Numbered from the stretch's first letter, positions 51,100 to 63,166 are shown. The stretch is DNA of 64,000 nt from Clarkia xantiana subsp. parviflora (GCA_036873135.1 JAPTYO010000017.1:13082001-13146000), one strand, 5' to 3'. A program made the numbers and translations. The notes: generated from the letters alone by a model not told the origin.

Positions 51100-52840
51100 A
51101 TGATCTATTCAACATAAATAAAATCCTTTATTGAATTTTCCATTATCATTTGCCCCGCGTTGATTCCATTTTTCTTTTTTTAGGAAACACGTGTTCCTAA
51201 TTAGTCGCGTAGACAATGAACTCGTTAACCACTGAGTTTATCAGAACGATCAACAAGGATGGCCCAGCTGTCAATTAACGTTTAACGACACACCATGCAT
51301 TTTCCCGTCAACAAGACAACGCATGTCCACGGAGAGTCCTTGCAAAATGAATAGGTTCGCAAAACTGTGTCTGTGGCAACGCTACCATTATAGGATATCT
51401 AGGGATTTGGAAAATTGGAAACTCCCAACAAGAAGGCCCGACGTTTTGTGTCAGTTCCGACTCTGATATAGGTTGCAAAAAAGTTTTCAAAGGATATGCA
51501 CTAATGGACGTCGAGCATGATCGTTTCTTGGAAAAACAAAGAAAAAGTGCACATCATCCGAGCGAACAAATATTTACGATCACACGAGGATCGAATATGC
51601 GAATGAAAGAGATTTGAGAAATCGAGAGAAGAAATCATTGTTGTCGATATCTTCCATCGGAGAGAACTCAACCCAAGACGTCGACATAATCAACTCGATT
51701 CATCCTCAAGAAAAAGGTACCCTTGGTTAGGTATATATCCTGCACATATAAGTACTGCCAACCAAATGGGGTAACATAAAAAGAACATGCAGCCATCCAG
51801 TTGCACCAAGAACAAATTGCGCGCTCGGGTTATCCGACGCTCAGATCTGACAACCAATTCGACCGATGTCACAACCACGTGAAACGTGACTGCTTTAGAG
51901 AACTTCCATGCCAAAATTTCACCTACCAGGTGTGGAATTCTACGTGTCTTCGAAACAAACCGCACATCTATTTTATGGCGAGGTCTAAACTGGTCAGTGG
52001 TAACTAAAGGGCATCTACCGTTCAGATCGAGCACAACTACCAAATGGAGAAAACGTCGGAACATGCAGCAGTTGCATTCACATATGGAACAACTTAACAT
52101 TAAAGATGTCGAGCACCCAGGTAAGAGAAGTTGTGATCAATTTTATCTCGGAAATTTGAGTTTTTCCTTACTCATTGTGCAGCTTGGATAATCATCCAAA
52201 TCAAAGCCCCTGAAGAGCACATCTCGTGCACGGCTCTTTGCTCGCCGACCGTTCTGACGTCAACTACCGAATTTGTCCTGGATACTGCAGACAGTTTCTG
52301 AAACTTTATCTGCCAACTGAGACCTTCCTCAACCAGACTGCTCATCCAGTATGCGACAAGTCTAACCAATGGGTGCTAACCATGGGGCATCCTTCGAGCA
52401 TATCCAAAGACGGGAAAAATATCAAGAGATGAATAGATCTTTCAAAGTGATCAAGAATCCCTTGAAAGTTGAATGTGCCGATGAACAAGCATCTGAGAAG
52501 TCAAGCGAGGGACACATTATTGTCGGTGTCGTCCATTAGATGGTAGAAAACTCAAGAAACTAACATGATCAGCTCGTTTGAGTCGAGTCATTGAGTCCTC
52601 ATCTAGGAGAAGTTACGTGGATTCATGTGATTTCAATCTGCCATTAGGGGCATGTAAAATAATATTTGTTGATTATTTCCTAAAAAAGAAAAAAATAAAA
52701 AAGAGAAAAAAATAAATCCCCGCTAGGTTGAAAATCTGTAAAGGTGGCCTGGGCAAAAGTTAGGGAGAGGGGGGCATGATTAGAAACTCGCAGGGGCAGT
52801 CATGGCAGAACGCGTGCTGCAAAAAAAAAAAAAAAATCCA
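51100..52840 (+). other. G-like leader sequence
   Basis: Segments match 31300-32089 in the same order: GTCGATATCTTCCATCGGAG, AGAGCACATCTCGTGCACGG, CCATGGGGCATCC, CCCGCTAGGTTGAAAATC, GCAGTCATGGCAGAA. It is non-coding. Confidence 0.6.
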
Positions 52841-53930
52841 GGGTCAGAGCTGCCCTCTAATCAGCCAAAGAAAAACAAAGAGAGTGTTCATGAGAATCTT
52901 ATGTGAGCAGAGAATAAATAAAAGGGTCACATTCGTCCCTAAAACGATTATAAAAAAGGGTCGCAGCCACCCTTCAAATGGCTACAGATAAACAGCGCTC
53001 CCGCATCATCAAAAGCGGAAAATAAGTGAAATGGCCACAACCACCCTCCAAACGCCTAAAAATAATAGAGTGACCCCGCGAACCCTGTGAGGGCGGGAGA
53101 ATAAAAAAGTGTCACAACCACCCTTAAAACGGCTATACAAAAAGAGTGCTCCCGGATCATCGACGGCGGGAAATAAATGAAAAGGCACAGCCACCCTCTA
53201 AACGGCTACAAATTAGAGGTGTTTCCGAAACTTCGAAGAAAGGAATAAATGAAAGGGCCACAGTCGTCCCTAAAACGGCTACAAATCAAACGAGCTCTGG
53301 CAACATCAAAGGCGGGATGAAAAGGGCCACAGTCACCCTTCAAATGGCTACATATAAAACAATCCCGCGAACCCTGTGAGGACGGGATAATTTTTTAAAG
53401 GGCCACAACCACCCTACAAATGGCTACCGATAAAAATGGAAGAAACTCCCGCAGCATCGAAGATGGGAGGAAAGGGCCATGGCCACCCTCAAAATGGCTA
53501 CATATAAAGAGTATTCCCGTGAATCTTGTGAGGCCGGGAAATGATTTGAAAGGGACACAGTCGTCCCTAGATCGACTACAAAAAAGGGCCACAGCCACCT
53601 TTAAAATGGCTACATACAAAGAATATTCTTCGAATCCTAACAGGAGGAGAGATTGTTGAAAGGGCCACAGCCACCCTCAAAATGGCTACCTATAAATAGT
53701 TTTCTCTTGAATTTTGTGTGGTCGGGAAATTATTTGAAAGGGCCATAGTCGTCCTTAAAATGGCTACAAATCAAAAGAGCTCATGCAACATTGAAGAGGG
53801 TGAGGAAATGGTCACAACCACCCTCCAAACGGCTACAAATACTCCTGCATCAAGATGGGAAATAAAATACGAGTCACAGCCACCGTTTAATCGGCTAACA
53901 AATAAAGAGTGTTTCCGCTAGGTTGAAAAC
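52840..53930 (+). repeat. tandem mini-hairpin repeat
   Basis: About 15 spaced copies of GGGCCACAGCCACCCTCAAAATGGCTAC with intervening stretches such as CCCGCGAACCCTGTGAGG. Each copy is a short inverted repeat (GCCA/TGGC); copies at 52849 and 53556 have GCTG/CAGC and GTCG/CGAC instead. Confidence 0.75.
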
Positions 53931-54486
53931 CCGAGAGGGCGGCCCAGGCAAAATTAGGAAATGAAGGGCATGATCGCAAATTCGGAAATTTCAATCATGG
54001 TAAAAGGAGAGAAAATAAAATCCCGATGGATTGAAAACCTCAAGGGGCATTCCATGCAAAATTAGGGAAACCAATTACACATGACACGCCACTTCCAGAT
54101 GTGTCACGTCACGAAGTTTCCAAAAATGCTCATGTGCATATTAGAGTAAATAAATAAATATATATTTTTAAAATATCTCAGATATATTCGAAATATTTAT
54201 AATATATATATATATATATATGTAATAGTTAATTATCTGTAAGATAGTTATCTACATATGTTATCTCCTATTATGTAGGGACAATTATCTGTAAGATATA
54301 TATACGTCGGAATTTATTTGTCAGTTATTTTAGCATTTTAATATTTAGGAGATCTTATCTGTAATCTAGGCTAGCTCTACTATAAATAGAGGTCCAGTTC
54401 TACATGTAAATTGATAGCATATGGTGATTGGGCGCCGTAAATGGAAGCCCATTAATATGTATATATTACATAAGAAACCGGGTAAA
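53931..54486. other. AT-rich junction with LTR-like stretch
   Basis: 54220-54440 has ATCTGTAAGATAG repeated, a TATAAATA at 54381-54388 and TCTACATGTAAATTG, which suggest an LTR remnant. No partner is found and there is no coding sequence. Confidence 0.35.
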
Positions 54487-55014
54487 TGTCACATTAGGGA
54501 AATTGGACTTGACCCAAATCCCAATTGACTTGTGAGGCCCAAAATTGGGCCTCCCTTATACTACATAGGCCGGCCGAAATTTGTATATGGGAAAAGTGGA
54601 TTTTTGTCCACTTTGCTCCTCCTTTAAATAGGGAGTGTTAGGGTTTTTATTAGGGTGATTCACAATTCCTCATTTGTTGGTGATTTGAGAGAAAAACCCT
54701 CCTCCCTATTAACACATAATTCGGTCGAACCCTAGACCTACACTAAGGGTGTGCCAATTTGCTTTGAGCAAAACACTCCGGAGATCTTTCCCTGCTAATG
54801 ATCGATCAGAGGTTTTGCTGTTGAGACTATACCGGGTAGGGCTTCCTTAACAAGGACATCTACGGGTTCCATCCGGTGGATCGAGAACTCCTTCAGCAAG
54901 ATCATGGGACTACGAAAAATGTATAAGGTATGTGCACATCTTCCGCTGCGTAATTCTGATTACTAGCATGTACCTTGTTTATGTTTCCGTAGCATTTAGC
55001 CCCGTAATCCAACA
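54487..55014 (+). repeat. copia-type 5' LTR (left end tentative)
   Basis: It ends GTAATCCAACA at 55014, followed by the tRNA-Met primer site. TTTAAATAGG lies at 54623. The start TGTCACATTAGG is chosen as the TG nearest a plausible U3; the partner LTR is absent. Confidence 0.55.
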
Positions 55015-55015
55015 G

Positions 55016-55026
55016 TGGTATCAGAT
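55016..55026 (+). other. primer-binding site, initiator tRNA-Met type
   Basis: TGGTATCAGAT two bases after the LTR end; TGGTATCAGA is the standard plant copia site complementary to initiator tRNA-Met. Confidence 0.75.
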
Positions 55027-55456
55027 TCTGTGTTAGGTGTTCATGATTTTGATAAATTGATCTTCTTGATTTTTACAATTGTTGGCTGAAATTTTAACAA
55101 GTGAAAATTTAAAATTTAAAATTTCCAATTTTTATAATTGTTAGTGCCGAAATTTTTATAATGTTCTTAGTAAAATTTGATGTTCATGATTTTCAAGAAA
55201 AACGTGAATTTTATCAAAATCAAACATTGGATTGTAGATCTTAGTAAAATCTGATATTGAAATTTGACCACTTATTTCTAATATGTGTTTTCGGCCGAAC
55301 CCTAGGGGAATTAACAAGGTAAATTTTTTAATTTCTTAGGCCCCAAGTTAACACGTTTCGGCCGAAATAGGTCAAATATATTGTTTACCATATTTTAATT
55401 TTTATTAAAGGTGACAATATATCTATAATTGGAAGTATATGCATAGGTTCACATTA

Positions 55457-55514
<58 letters not shown>

Positions 55515-56695
55515 AGCTAATTTATAGGGATAAAGATATTATTGATAGATTTAGTTGCCTAAAAGATTAAGAAAATATATTGTCAGTATATTTGTTTCCC
55601 TAATAAAGATATTGACAATAAATAAATATATATATATATGTAAGCCGAAATTTGTATAGATATTGTTGACTGATTTACATCTTATAGATAGAATCTTTAC
55701 AATATATATATATAGATGTGGCCAAAATTTTATATATATGCAATATTGAAAATTGTTTTACTTAGTTAATAATTCTTGGAGGCTAAGTGAAGTTTTTACT
55801 GGACTTTAAAACCCTACTTAGCACACAAGATTTATTCCGGCCGAACCCTATGTTGGCCGGTCCAATTTGCAAAACCAGAGAGGATTACACCAAACCGGGT
55901 TTTCTTAATCGGTTCGACCTAGCCGGGTTGGGTCGAACCGCGGTAACTAAGTGGACCTAACCGAACCGGTTTTGAGTGTTGAACCGAACCAAAATCCTAT
56001 TTTATTGAACCGGTTTAGACCAAACCATATTTTAAATAACCGAACCGAACCCGAACCGGATTTATGGGACCGAACCGAACCGGGTTGAACTGAACCGGAT
56101 TTTTCAAAATCGAATTCAAGTCAATTAATAAAATCGGATGGTCAAGTTTTAAAATCCAAATGTTTTGAACTTGAAATAGTCTACACAGTGCTCGAAGGTT
56201 TAAAATTTTCACGTTTTGATTAAACCTTACTGCCTAGTTTCGATTATGGGGATGGATCTTGGAAATGCATGATTTAGGAATCGATTAATTAGAGGGCTGA
56301 ATTGCAATTGTTTACTTTTCGTCACATATATTTATCAGAACTGTTGTCTTGACTATGTCAAACTAGCTGGATGTTGGGGGCAGAGCTCTGGTTAAATATA
56401 TGGTTTGCGCACTAGGACAGACATTTTGTAATGGTTGCGATTGCCTAGGATTCATGTCTAGAAACACACATGATTAATTGTAAGCATGAATTGCAAGTCA
56501 ACCCCTAATATTTTAAAATGTATTAAAAACAAAAACTAGTCGCCAAATATGCATGTTTGATATGGTAGTTTCATGTATGACACGTATGCTTGAATGTTAA
56601 GGATGTAGCTGCATGTGATAGTTTACTTATAATGTAGAATTATGTACATGCTAGCATGAGTTCCTCGGAACATTAGACGCATGGCGCGTATGCAT
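55027..56695 (+). other. AT-rich copia leader, no coding
   Basis: It has long AT tracts including (AT)n at 55461-55512 and, at 55840-56110, many CCGAACCGG words. gag and pol are missing. It stops at the satellite of C. Confidence 0.55.
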
Positions 56696-57300
56696 GGCGC
56701 GATCCTTAGATTTATTCTAAGTATCAAAAAGTCGCCTTAAGTGGTGCACGATATTAAGTCGCCTTGAATGGTGCACGATCCTTAGATTTATTCTAAGTAT
56801 CAAAAAGTCGCCTTAAGTGGTGCACGATATTAAGTCGCCTTGAGTGGTGCGCGATCCTTAGATTTATTCTAAGTATCAAAAAGTCGCCTTAAGTGGTGCA
56901 CGATATTAAGTCGCCTTGAATGGTGCACGATCCTTAGATTTATTTTAAGTATCAAAAAGTCGCCTTAAGTGGTGCACGATATTAAGTCGCCTTGAGTGGT
57001 GCGCGATCCTTTGATTTATTCTAAGTATCAAAAAGTCGCCTTAAGTGGTGCACGATATTAAGTCGCCTTGAGTGGTGCGCGATCCTTAGATTTATTCTAA
57101 GTATCAAAAAGTCGCCTTAAGTGGTGCACGATATTAAGTCGCCTTGAGTGGTGCCTGAGTGGTGCACAATATTAAGTCGCCTTAAGTGGTGCACGATCTT
57201 TAGGTTTATCCTAAGTAATAATTAAGTCGTCTTAAGTGATGCACACGTTATTAAGTCGCCTTAAGGGGTGCAAGTTATTAAATCGTCGGGAAGGACGTAC
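56696..57300 (+). repeat. 76-bp higher-order repeat of C, right part
   Basis: Unit starts at 56704 and 56780, about six copies to 57150, then degenerate CGCCTTAAGTGGTGC words. It is the continuation of 44331-44632. Confidence 0.93.
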
Positions 57301-57468
57301 GAGAATGTCTTAAGTATCGAGGTTTCGACTTGAGAAAGTATAATAAAGCCACTAGGAGAGGTGCAATAAAAGAATCAGAACTGAGAAAGTCCGATATTAA
57401 TAGAGCTCGAAGACCCGATGATTACAAAAGGAGGAGAATACAAAGATTCTAGCGATAAGCAGTTAGGC

Positions 57469-57904
57469 CTAATCCTTGGTAGCGGCATCAACGGGAGCAA
57501 GGTCTGCAAGGTCTAGGGCAGAAGGCTCCACAGGGTCAGCCGTTGGAGGATTGGCTATCGGGGTCATGGGATCGAGGAGTTTCCGATGAGGAAGTAGTTC
57601 CTCTTCACTATGAACTTGTGGTATGCATTTCCGGCCTTGAGCATCGGCTTTTTTGGCGGAAATGATACATCCTTCCCGGAGAGCTGCATCATAAGCAGTG
57701 CTGAAAATTTCGTTCATAGCATAGTCGAAGTTGAAGAGCTTCCTTCCCTCGAAACCAGATCCACTGTCTGAAATCAGTCATTGAAAAGGGATGTTAGGTC
57801 ATCCCGGAAAATTACAATCAAACTAAGCGAAGATGAAGGCGAACAATAGAGAAGAAACCCTTACCTGACATGATAATTGAAGGCTGAAAGGATGAACCTG
57901 ACAT
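57469..57904 (-). CDS. antisense spliced gene of element C
   Basis: Exon 1 is 57904-57865, intron 57864-57768 (97 bp, GTAAGG...TTTCAG, phase 1), exon 2 57767-57469 ending TAG: 113 codons, 112 residues. The ATG at 57904 is the first ATG after the TATA box (58010-58004); a second in-frame ATG is at 57871. The protein is acidic-to-neutral and hydrophilic, with a conserved centre (NEIFSTAYDAALREGCIIS, GRKCIPQV, SEEELL) and a proline-rich tail (PPTADPVEPSA). I see no signal peptide or membrane segment. Position, intron phase, TATA box and frame match the B copy, though the LTRs are different subfamilies. Function unknown; a regulatory protein or source of antisense RNA are possibilities. Confidence 0.72.
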
Positions 57905-58003
57905 TGCTGGAAGAATGGCCGAAGAAACACTAAGGTCTCAAGAGTTGCAGAAAGCCTTCGAAAATTCGTAGATGATGAGAGGAAACCGAACCCTGGGTAA
58001 GGA

Positions 58004-58010
58004 TTTTATA
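58004..58010 (-). promoter_or_regulatory. putative TATA box of the antisense gene in C
   Basis: The minus strand reads CCCTATAAAATCC about 100 bp before the first ATG at 57904, matching the placement in B. Confidence 0.55.
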
Positions 58011-58380
58011 GGGAAAGAGGACAGTCGAAGGGGCGCGTTAATCTGAACCGTCGAAGATGAAGCGTTCTAATCTGGACCGTTGAGATGAAACGTGCGGAAT
58101 GGCAGCAGGTGCAATGATGAAATATCCTGAAAAGTACTTTTCAGAAAAAGCAGACACAGAGAATCAGGCACGGGTACTGATGACGTCACTTCACTATCTA
58201 CTGCATTTAATGAACTGGGGAACCGAGGAGACCCCTAGGATTAACAGTTATCTACAAAACACCGAGGAAACGTGAAGGAGAAGACTGATAATTGAGCAAC
58301 TAAACCAAGGGAAAGATCCCCGATTCCAGTATCGGAAGGTCGGGAGTTGAAAGACACGACGAACTAAAAGTCCCTCATGT

Positions 58381-58392
58381 CTTGGGGGCAAA
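58381..58392 (+). other. polypurine tract of C
   Basis: CTTGGGGGCAAA directly before the 3' LTR, identical to B. Confidence 0.85.
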
Positions 58393-59120
58393 TGATGGGT
58401 TCGATTACAGCCGACAGGCCGTTTAACGGGGAGGAAACGGCAAACAGGCCCACCAGGCCCAAAATGAAGGTCAAGATGACCTAGGAGAAGGGTCCCGACG
58501 AAGGGAGTCCCGACGAGGCAGGGTCCCGACGAAGGGAGTCCCGACGAGGCAAGGTCCCGACAGAGTCGGTCCCGACAGCTGAGCTGGAAGCCCCAAATGT
58601 GAAGCCTTTAAGTAGGCCCCGATGACGAATCCCTGAGAACGATTGGCCCTGTCACGATGACGAGGGGCCCCGAGCGGTGACACAATGAGATAACTCTGGA
58701 GTCCCCGACGGGAGTCGGGACTCGTTACCAGAGGATAAGGCCAAGATACGCGGGGCGTGGCCGAGATATGCGGAACGTGGTTAAGATACACAGAGCGTGG
58801 CCGAGATACGCGGGGCGTGGCCGAGATAGGCGGGATCACATCCGAGATATGCGGGATACGGGCTAACCACCCCTAACGGTTCACCAGGTACCTGAGGCAT
58901 CTCTTCGCCTATAAAAGGGCAAGAGGTCACCTCAGAACAGTTTACGTTGAGTTGAATAAACTCTGAGTTTATTACTTGCCAGTCATACGAAATACTCATT
59001 TAAGCATCGGAGAGGGATTCTGGGTCACCGCCCGGTCTATCCCCTCTTGCAGGATTGCGTGGAGCAAAGAAGCTAGGATTGCCGTCCAAGTCCGTACCGG
59101 AGTTCCACCGTGATCCAACA
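58393..59120 (+). repeat. 3' LTR of C
   Basis: 728 bp, with TATAAAA at 58910-58916, ATCGGAGAGGG at 59006-59016 and the hairpin at 59020-59035. It keeps the family form GGAGAGGG where the 5' LTR has GGCGAGAG. Confidence 0.95.
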
Positions 59121-59125
59121 AACTG
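59121..59125. repeat. target-site duplication of C, right (AACTG)
   Basis: Exact copy of 36990-36994 directly after the CCAACA end of the 3' LTR. Confidence 0.93.
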
Positions 59126-60418
59126 GAACTGGTGACCAGAGCCGAGCGGGGTCTCTGTTGAGAAAGAGTATGCCTCGTACCTTTAGAAACAAAACAAAAT
59201 AATCTATCTATCTATATCTATCTATCTATCTATATATATAATAATTCTGAAATGTTTAATGATATGTTGACAAGTAACTTTTTAACCTCACCTTCTCTTT
59301 CATACATGTTAAAATTACTTAATTTAATTGGTCCATGTCATTTTCTTAATGAGTTACACATATATCACTTTTCTCTATCATCCACATGGAGCTCTTGATT
59401 TAATCAAAATGTCATCAATCACTTTCAGTGTCGGTTACACTAATAAATTAATCAAACTAACTATTGCACCCTAAAAATATAAAAATATAAGTTATGTACA
59501 CAACAAATTAGTTTAGATAATTGTAATACAAGGAAGAATAAAGGCATTATAACACAAGAAATTAAAAAAAAAAAAAAAAAAACGAATATATATTTGAATA
59601 AATGAATTGATAAAACAAGAAAATCATAACTTTATTATATTTGTGATATTTTTTGCCAATACATAACCAAAATAATTCAAACTTAAAAAGAAAATAAAAA
59701 ATTGAAGGCTTAATACACATAATATAAAATAAAAAGAAAATTGATTATACAATTTTAAGTTATAATAAAATAAATAGATAAAACGATATTTTCGATATAA
59801 AAAATAATATATATATATATATATATATATATTTGCCAAGTATATATCTATCTATTTTTATATCTATATCTATAATTCTAAAAAATCTTATACAATATTG
59901 ACAAATAAGCTTTTAACACAATTTTATCTCTCATATGTGTTAAAATCTTAACATTTGATTGGTCCATAATAGATTTTGATAAGTTACATTATTATATCAC
60001 CTCCACATGTAACTCTAAAAATTAAGCTAAGCTCCATATTGCTTCACAAGAGCCGTTTCATTTTTAAGTTGATAAATTTGAGTTTTGAACTCCATACAAA
60101 AGAAAAATGCAAACTTTCACCCTAACAAATTAATTTGGAGAAGTGCACTTAAATTAGGGTTAAATAAAAAATATAAACATAATAAAATAATATTATAAAT
60201 TAAAAATAAATAAAATATATAATATTTTAGCTTATATAATTAATAAAAGTTACTTCCATAAATTTTATAAAAAAATAAAGAGAATAAAGAACCAATAAAA
60301 AATTCCCCATGTTAAAATACATCAACAGAATAATTAAATAATACTAAGTAACTTAATAAAAAAAATTCTACTAAATATATTTTTTGAATAGTCATATATA
60401 TTTGTATATATAATTATA

Positions 60419-60435
<17 letters not shown>

Positions 60436-60459
<24 letters not shown>
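60436..60459. repeat. (TAA)n microsatellite
   Basis: Eight TAA units. A similar run sits directly after the Helitron end at 62506-62528. Confidence 0.9.
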
Positions 60460-60594
60460 TGGTTCATTTTAAAATTTTAGAAACATAAAAATCGAATTTA
60501 AAAGTAAAATATATTATTAATATAACTGTTTATTTTTATAAAAATTCTATAAGTATATCTATCTGTATATATGATATAATTATAATGATTTTAA

Positions 60595-60870
60595 ACTTAA
60601 GAATTGTCAAATGATCTACGTTGATGGTGCATCTCGATCTCTTCTCCAAAACCCGCACACTTGCAATCTCCAGCTCTGCTTCTTCATTTAACTAGAGGGA
60701 ATTTAACACTAAACAGTGAATACATGGAGAATGAATTGGATGCATATCATCCAAGAATGACAAAGTTATTGATGTGTGTCTTTTGTTCCCACCACGGTGA
60801 TCGAGGCATTAAAAACTTGAAGCTTCTAAAAGAGAGTACAAGTGCACTTTCTCCAACAATGTTTTTTTTC
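60595..60870 (+). other. possible captured gene fragment in the Helitron
   Basis: It is less AT-rich than its surroundings and open on the plus strand from 60661 (MQSPALLLHLTRGN) through HPRMTKLLMCVFCSHHGDRG to a poly-T run. I do not recognise the protein. Confidence 0.3.
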
Positions 60871-62477
60871 TTCTTAATTGATTTGTCTTTTTTGGCAAAA
60901 AAAAAAAAAAATTGTCTTCTACACTTATTATGAAGCTATGATTTATAAGTGCAATACATACTCTTAATTTTGAATTAGTGAATGCATCTAAATTTTCCAT
61001 AATATGTATGTTTACATTTATAGAATTATCATACATTAATTATAACATATCTATCATAAATCATTATTTTTCACAATTTAAATTTTACGTTATAATTATA
61101 GCATACATATACATTGGGAGGTAATTTTAAAAATTTAAATTATTGTAATATTTCTAATATGTTATGTATAGCTAGAAAAAATTGGCCAAAAATATATATT
61201 ATTAGAAAAGAAAACGTCACATATATGTGAATATTATAGAGATATGATTAATTTTTCAATAGATATAAACCTATATATATTCATCTTTATACAAACACTT
61301 TATAAGTTGAATGCGATCATTTCAAGAAAATATTCTTATATTTTTTCAAATAATTAGTATATCTTAAAAAAAGTATAAACATCTTCCTATAGACGACTTT
61401 TAAGTTAGACTAAAATGTTTATGTACTAATTTATTATATATATTATTTGTTACAAGACTACCAAATACATGAATAAATATGATATTACTGTCCATATTAT
61501 AAAAAACTATTTAAATTTGATGGTAATATTAAAAAAATAATGTCATTATTTAGAATAGTTATTATGATAGTGTTGGTATATTAATAATCATATATATACT
61601 TAAAATTTAAAGCTGAATATGGTGAACCAAATTAATATCATAGCTAATAAGAAAAATTAATGATGACATTATTGTATTAATTAATAAATAAATACTTCTT
61701 TTCCATATTAAGTTAATGCCAAAAAAATTGCAATTATACTAAATTTTGGATGATTGGATTATTTGTGTTAACTAATAAATATTATGACTAATGACTAATA
61801 CAGTATATATATAAACTTAAATAAATCATTCAAATACACTAAAGAACGTACTACTAATTTATCAGATATTGTTGGTGTAATTAAGCATATAATATATCCA
61901 CATAGTTAGATTTGATATTACTAATAATTATTATGACAAATTCTATAAAGTTGAGGATGTAAACTTTTTTTTTTTGCCAGGAGGATGGAAACAATTATGT
62001 GCTAATAATTTACCATATATAACTAACAATTAATATAACAGGTTGATGATGACAATAATAACTTTAACAAAAAAAACGAAAATAATACCACTATATATTA
62101 ATAATAATTATTATGGCAGTGTCAATATATTAATAATTACAGATATTCATCACGTTGAATTAAAAAAATAAAATATTTCAATTAAAAAATATAAATAACA
62201 GTAAAACTATACATATAAAATTAAAGATAGCGTAAATAATGGCAGATGTACATAATAAATCATAATATGATATCAATAAATAATTTGCCTAAGAAATAAA
62301 ACCATTATTCACACATTGTATGATGTTCGATCTGTTCGATTAAGATAAAAGTATACATATAAAATTAAAGATAGATTAGATGTAGTGTTTCACTAAACTT
62401 GAATAAACAATTTCAAATAAAAAAAAAAACTAAATTATCAATAATAAAATTCTGTTTTGCTATATCCATAATACATA

Positions 62478-62505
62478 CCGCGCAACGCGCGGGTACGCCA
62501 ACTAG
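62478..62505 (+). terminator. Helitron 3' hairpin and CTAG end
   Basis: Stem CCGCGC / GCGCGG with loop AAC, then GTACGCCAA and CTAG. This layout is the Helitron termination signal. Confidence 0.8.
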
Positions 62506-62528
62506 TAATAATAATAATAATAATAATC

Positions 62529-63166
62529 AACAAAAATTCAAATTAGCTAGACAACTATGAAGAACCAGACAACGAAAATTTCTTGTTAATTTCCTTCATT
62601 GTTTTTTTTTTTTGTTTGTTCCCCTTTACATGTAAATCACCCATCTATTTATATTAATCTAGGCCTAAGCTAACTAGGAAATAAATATCACAGATTTATT
62701 CTAACCATAAATGTAAATATTCAGAAAATATACTATAAATATTCAACAAATATTTTCTGCAATAAAAATAACTATCCTAACTTAAGCCTATCTTATCTTT
62801 AGAAACTTCATGACCTTCCATTATTTAAATACTTCCTTTTTTAAACGCGTTACACATAACATTTTTAATCGTGTTATATACGTGTCGCGCATACTAAAAT
62901 TAGGTGTTTACTATCATCGAAACAACGTCAAGAACGAACTTATTCTCCTCCATCATGCTTGAGCACCATTATCATTATGGACTCATGCTTTCCAAACGAC
63001 GGCTTATCTCATTAATTTCTTACCGACTCCCGTACTTGATCAACACTCTCCGTATGAGCGGTTATTCAATGAACGAACAATTACAACAAGCTTCGTGTGC
63101 TCAGCTGCTTGCGCTATCCGTGGCTCAAACCATACAATAGCCATAAAACCGACCCTAAGTCGCGCC
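62529..63166. other. unassigned AT-rich spacer
   Basis: A 78-codon plus-strand frame (62904-63140) has no known motif. There are no LTR or transposon ends apart from the H border. Confidence 0.4.

Larger units (their letters stand above)
44633..56695 (+). other. 12-kb composite insertion inside the satellite of C
   Basis: The left border follows CCTTAGATTTATTCTAAG; the right border precedes GCGATCCTTAGATT. The content is a 5'-truncated D-like element (E), a gag scrap, a G-like leader, a copia LTR and its leader. None belongs to C. No clear duplication can be fixed because both sides are the same tandem repeat. Confidence 0.85.
36995..59120 (+). mobile_element. LTR retrotransposon C (Ty3/gypsy, Tat lineage), 22 kb with internal insertion
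   Basis: The 728-bp LTRs (36995-37722, 58393-59120; TGATGGGTTCG...CCAACA) are flanked by the same five bases AACTG (36990-36994, 59121-59125), so they belong to one insertion. About 11 differences between the LTRs (roughly 1.5%) suggest recent insertion. The inside holds gag-pol (37759-43357), a minisatellite, an antisense gene and a polypurine tract. About 12.06 kb of unrelated retrotransposon sequence (44633-56695) splits the minisatellite. Without it the element would be about 10 kb. Confidence 0.95.
59203..62505 (+). mobile_element. non-autonomous Helitron-like segment
   Basis: The 3' end has the Helitron signature: a 6-bp GC hairpin CCGCGC-AAC-GCGCGG (62478-62492), nine bases, then CTAG (62502-62505) followed by host T. 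The 5' end TCTATCTATCTATA follows an A (59202). A second, similar 5' end begins at 59847; the two stretches 59203-59400 and 59847-60040 are related, so one element may be nested in or fused to another. There is no Rep/helicase coding. The interior is strongly AT-rich. Confidence 0.7.

Noticed and set aside
62904..63140. 78-codon frame before H
   Set aside because: It has no recognisable motif or supporting signal, so it is kept only as unassigned spacer.
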